Shown in pieces: positions 62,585 through 64,000 of a DNA stretch of 64,000 nt. Numbering within the stretch: the stretch's first letter is position 1; each line of letters starts with the position of its first letter. Position numbers and translations under genes: made by a program. Source of the stretch: Mastigocoleus testarum BC008 (lineage in GTDB: Bacteria > Cyanobacteriota > Cyanobacteriia > Cyanobacteriales > Nostocaceae). The stretch spans positions 24,003 to 88,002 of the forward strand of contig NZ_LMTZ01000116.1 in the NCBI RefSeq assembly GCF_001456025.1. The letters are read 5' to 3'. The notes under the pieces were generated by a model. The model was not told where the DNA came from. It did no database searches and saw nothing but the letters and a program-made list of their open reading frames with translations.

Positions 62585-63886
62585 ATGAGTAATCAACCAA
62601 ACGCTGAACAAATTCTGCAAAATATTTTTCAGAATGTGAAGGTCGGAGGAGATTTAACTACGGGAGATATTACTCAAATTGGCAGTTTGTTTGTTGTCAC
62701 TCCGGACAACCCAAAGAAAATCGAGTTTGCCAAAAAACTGGTTGCGATAGAAGTATTGTCAAATATATCTAACCTAGATGCACGAATTGGATTTGTAGAA
62801 GAGTCCCTAACCGAAGATACATTTCAAGGACAATTAGCAATAGTTCGTAACAAGATTGCTCCTGCTTTAGAACAAACAGCATCCTCAAGCTACAATCGGC
62901 TGATTTTACAGCAAACAGTTGCTTCGTTGCGACAAGCTCTCAATAGTCGTCCACTCAAAATAGAATCCGCCACACCCCTAGTTAATATTTTCACTGAGAG
63001 CGCTTTAAATGCTGAACTAGTGAGGTATTTTTATAATCACCTTATTGACGTGCAGGATGTAACGGAATCTTTACTTAGAGTAGTTTCTGATGCTGCATCA
63101 AGTAATTTTGACAATGAAACAATGCTCAACTACTACAAGCATAGAATTAGTCTGGAGATTAACAGACTCAAAAATCGTTCAGAGATTACCCATTTATCTG
63201 GGTTACGGGTTCTAAATAGTCTGGATATTAATCTATCGGACGTAAATATAGAATTGGGAACGTTGATTTATTTGCAGCCACATCAACTTGTAAATGACAT
63301 TGAAATAGAAACTTTTCTGGAAAAAAGTATTAGGAAAGCTGAACAATTACTATCAGAACGTCAATCTTTGCTTACGGAAGGTAAGGAACTTTTGAGTAAA
63401 GCATTACAAGAGTACGAAGATATTAATAAGTTACTGGAAATTAAAGCAACCGATACTTGGAGTGAAGTAGTTGGAAAAGCAATCTCTCTTCGTCAGCTAG
63501 GTAGAACAACCGAAGCTGTGGCTGCTTTTTATCGCTACGGTGAAATTTTTTCAGCAACAGATCCTACAGCGAAACGCTATTCGCAAACAGCACAACAGTT
63601 TACAACTCAACATCAAAATTTTGGTGTTCAAGGAGGTGTTTACATCTACGAAATGGTCGATGGAGGAAAAGCGATGCTAGCTGGAATTGCTGTAGGCGAT
63701 ATTGTAATTGACTATGCTGGACGAAGTATCAAGGGAATGGATGACTTGGTGTGCGCTTTACGAGATGCGCTTACAGGTGAACTCGTACGAATCACTTACT
63801 TGCGAATGCAAGATGATGGAAATTTCATTCGCAAAACCCAAACAATAGTTCATGGAGTACTTGGTGTAGGTTTTGTACCTATATAG
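62585..63886 (+). CDS. PDZ-domain protein with VGGDLTTGDITQ N-terminal motif
   Basis: In this 433-residue protein the first ~35 residues (AEQILQNIFQNVKVGGDLTT, GDITQIGS) carry a short motif I associate with multi-domain signalling and conflict proteins in cyanobacteria. A long helical middle (about 50-330) has heptad-like charged Leu/Glu segments (LEKSIRKAEQLLSERQSLLT). The C-terminal PDZ domain (about 345-433) has FGVQGGVYIYEMVDGGKAML, AGIAVGDIVIDYAGRSIKGM and DDLVCALRDALTGELVRITY. There is no signal peptide, so it is cytoplasmic. The next gene to the right is on the minus strand. Confidence 0.7.
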   Translation: MSNQPNAEQILQNIFQNVKVGGDLTTGDITQIGSLFVVTPDNPKKIEFAKKLVAIEVLSNISNLDARIGFVEESLTEDTFQGQLAIVRNKIAPALEQTASSSYNRLILQQTVASLRQALNSRPLKIESATPLVNIFTESALNAELVRYFYNHLIDVQDVTESLLRVVSDAASSNFDNETMLNYYKHRISLEINRLKNRSEITHLSGLRVLNSLDINLSDVNIELGTLIYLQPHQLVNDIEIETFLEKSIRKAEQLLSERQSLLTEGKELLSKALQEYEDINKLLEIKATDTWSEVVGKAISLRQLGRTTEAVAAFYRYGEIFSATDPTAKRYSQTAQQFTTQHQNFGVQGGVYIYEMVDGGKAMLAGIAVGDIVIDYAGRSIKGMDDLVCALRDALTGELVRITYLRMQDDGNFIRKTQTIVHGVLGVGFVPI

Positions 63887-63943
63887 TGTAGATTTTAAAA
63901 TCTCGAAAATATCAATAGACCTGTCCGGAATATTAACTTGGTG

Positions 63944-63980
63944 CCAAAAAAATGGTAGAACGGAGTTTTCACCGTCTACC
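63944..63980 (-). terminator. Terminator for a minus-strand gene beyond the right edge
   Basis: On the minus strand, GGTAGACGG and CCGTTCTACC (63971-63980 with 63954-63963 on plus) form an imperfect stem followed by ATTTTTTT. No minus-strand gene lies between it and the edge, so it belongs to a gene past 64000. Confidence 0.75.
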
Positions 63981-64000
63981 AAAATGAAAAATCCACTTCA

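Overview
This window is chromosomal DNA of a filamentous, heterocyst-forming cyanobacterium (Nostocales type). The evidence is psbO (photosystem II), a hetZ-patU heterocyst-patterning pair, a CrtO-type ketolase, solanesyl diphosphate synthase for plastoquinone, many HIP1 octamers (GCGATCGC), heptameric short tandem repeats typical of these genomes, low GC and long AT-rich spacers. From memory, the order mreBCD - ssb - amidases - murI - sds - hetZ - patU matches the Nostoc sp. PCC 7120 region around all0085-alr0101. I could not run an alignment to confirm this. No genus is claimed.

Layout. 1-8 kb: a partial unknown gene, psbO, pth, a first S21 gene (rpsU1), rsmI, a PfkB-type sugar kinase, a CysQ-like phosphatase, then a broken RRM RNA-binding gene followed by a second S21 gene (rpsU2). 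8-13.6 kb: a large membrane protein with a transglutaminase-like fold that lacks the catalytic Cys and His, then patU and hetZ overlapping by 8 bases, and a conserved unknown gene divergent from hetZ. 14-26 kb: sds, a 53-residue membrane protein with its own terminator, murI, two tandem AMIN/Amidase_3 cell-wall amidases, an NhaS3-like antiporter and an EVE-domain protein. 26-32.5 kb: a SIMPL protein, compound tandem repeats, ssb, mreBCD and ribD.

32.5-47 kb: an aminotransferase, a YjbQ protein, a membrane iron-sulfur protein, a GH13 amylase, a protein ending in a KaiB-like domain, an orphan PilT ATPase, wecB, glgA and hemC, with clusters of heptamer repeats between them. 47-56 kb: two short proteins missed by normal length cut-offs, a pentapeptide/TPR protein, a TenA homologue, a glutathionyl-hydroquinone reductase - SnoaL - MarR group, and a 2-oxoglutarate/Fe(II) oxygenase. 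56-64 kb: a glycosyltransferase pair whose second member has an N-terminus built from a 15-bp DNA repeat, a MITE-like palindrome, a DUF547 lipoprotein, a DUF2243 membrane protein, crtO, and a PDZ protein carrying a VGGDLTTGDITQ N-terminal motif.

Two functional themes stand out. One is cell wall and cell shape in a filament: MreBCD guides lateral wall synthesis, MurI supplies D-glutamate, and the amidases cut peptidoglycan (the family drills septal pores in filamentous cyanobacteria). They sit beside hetZ-patU, which control which cells differentiate. The other is photosynthetic metabolism: PsbO, plastoquinone side chain, tetrapyrroles, glycogen and ketocarotenoid. No tRNA, rRNA, CRISPR array or intact transposase gene was seen. 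The more interesting items are the pseudo-transglutaminase, the decayed rbp upstream of rpsU2, the KaiB-domain fusion, the VGGDLTTGDITQ-PDZ protein, several short unlisted genes, and non-coding repeats or hairpins.
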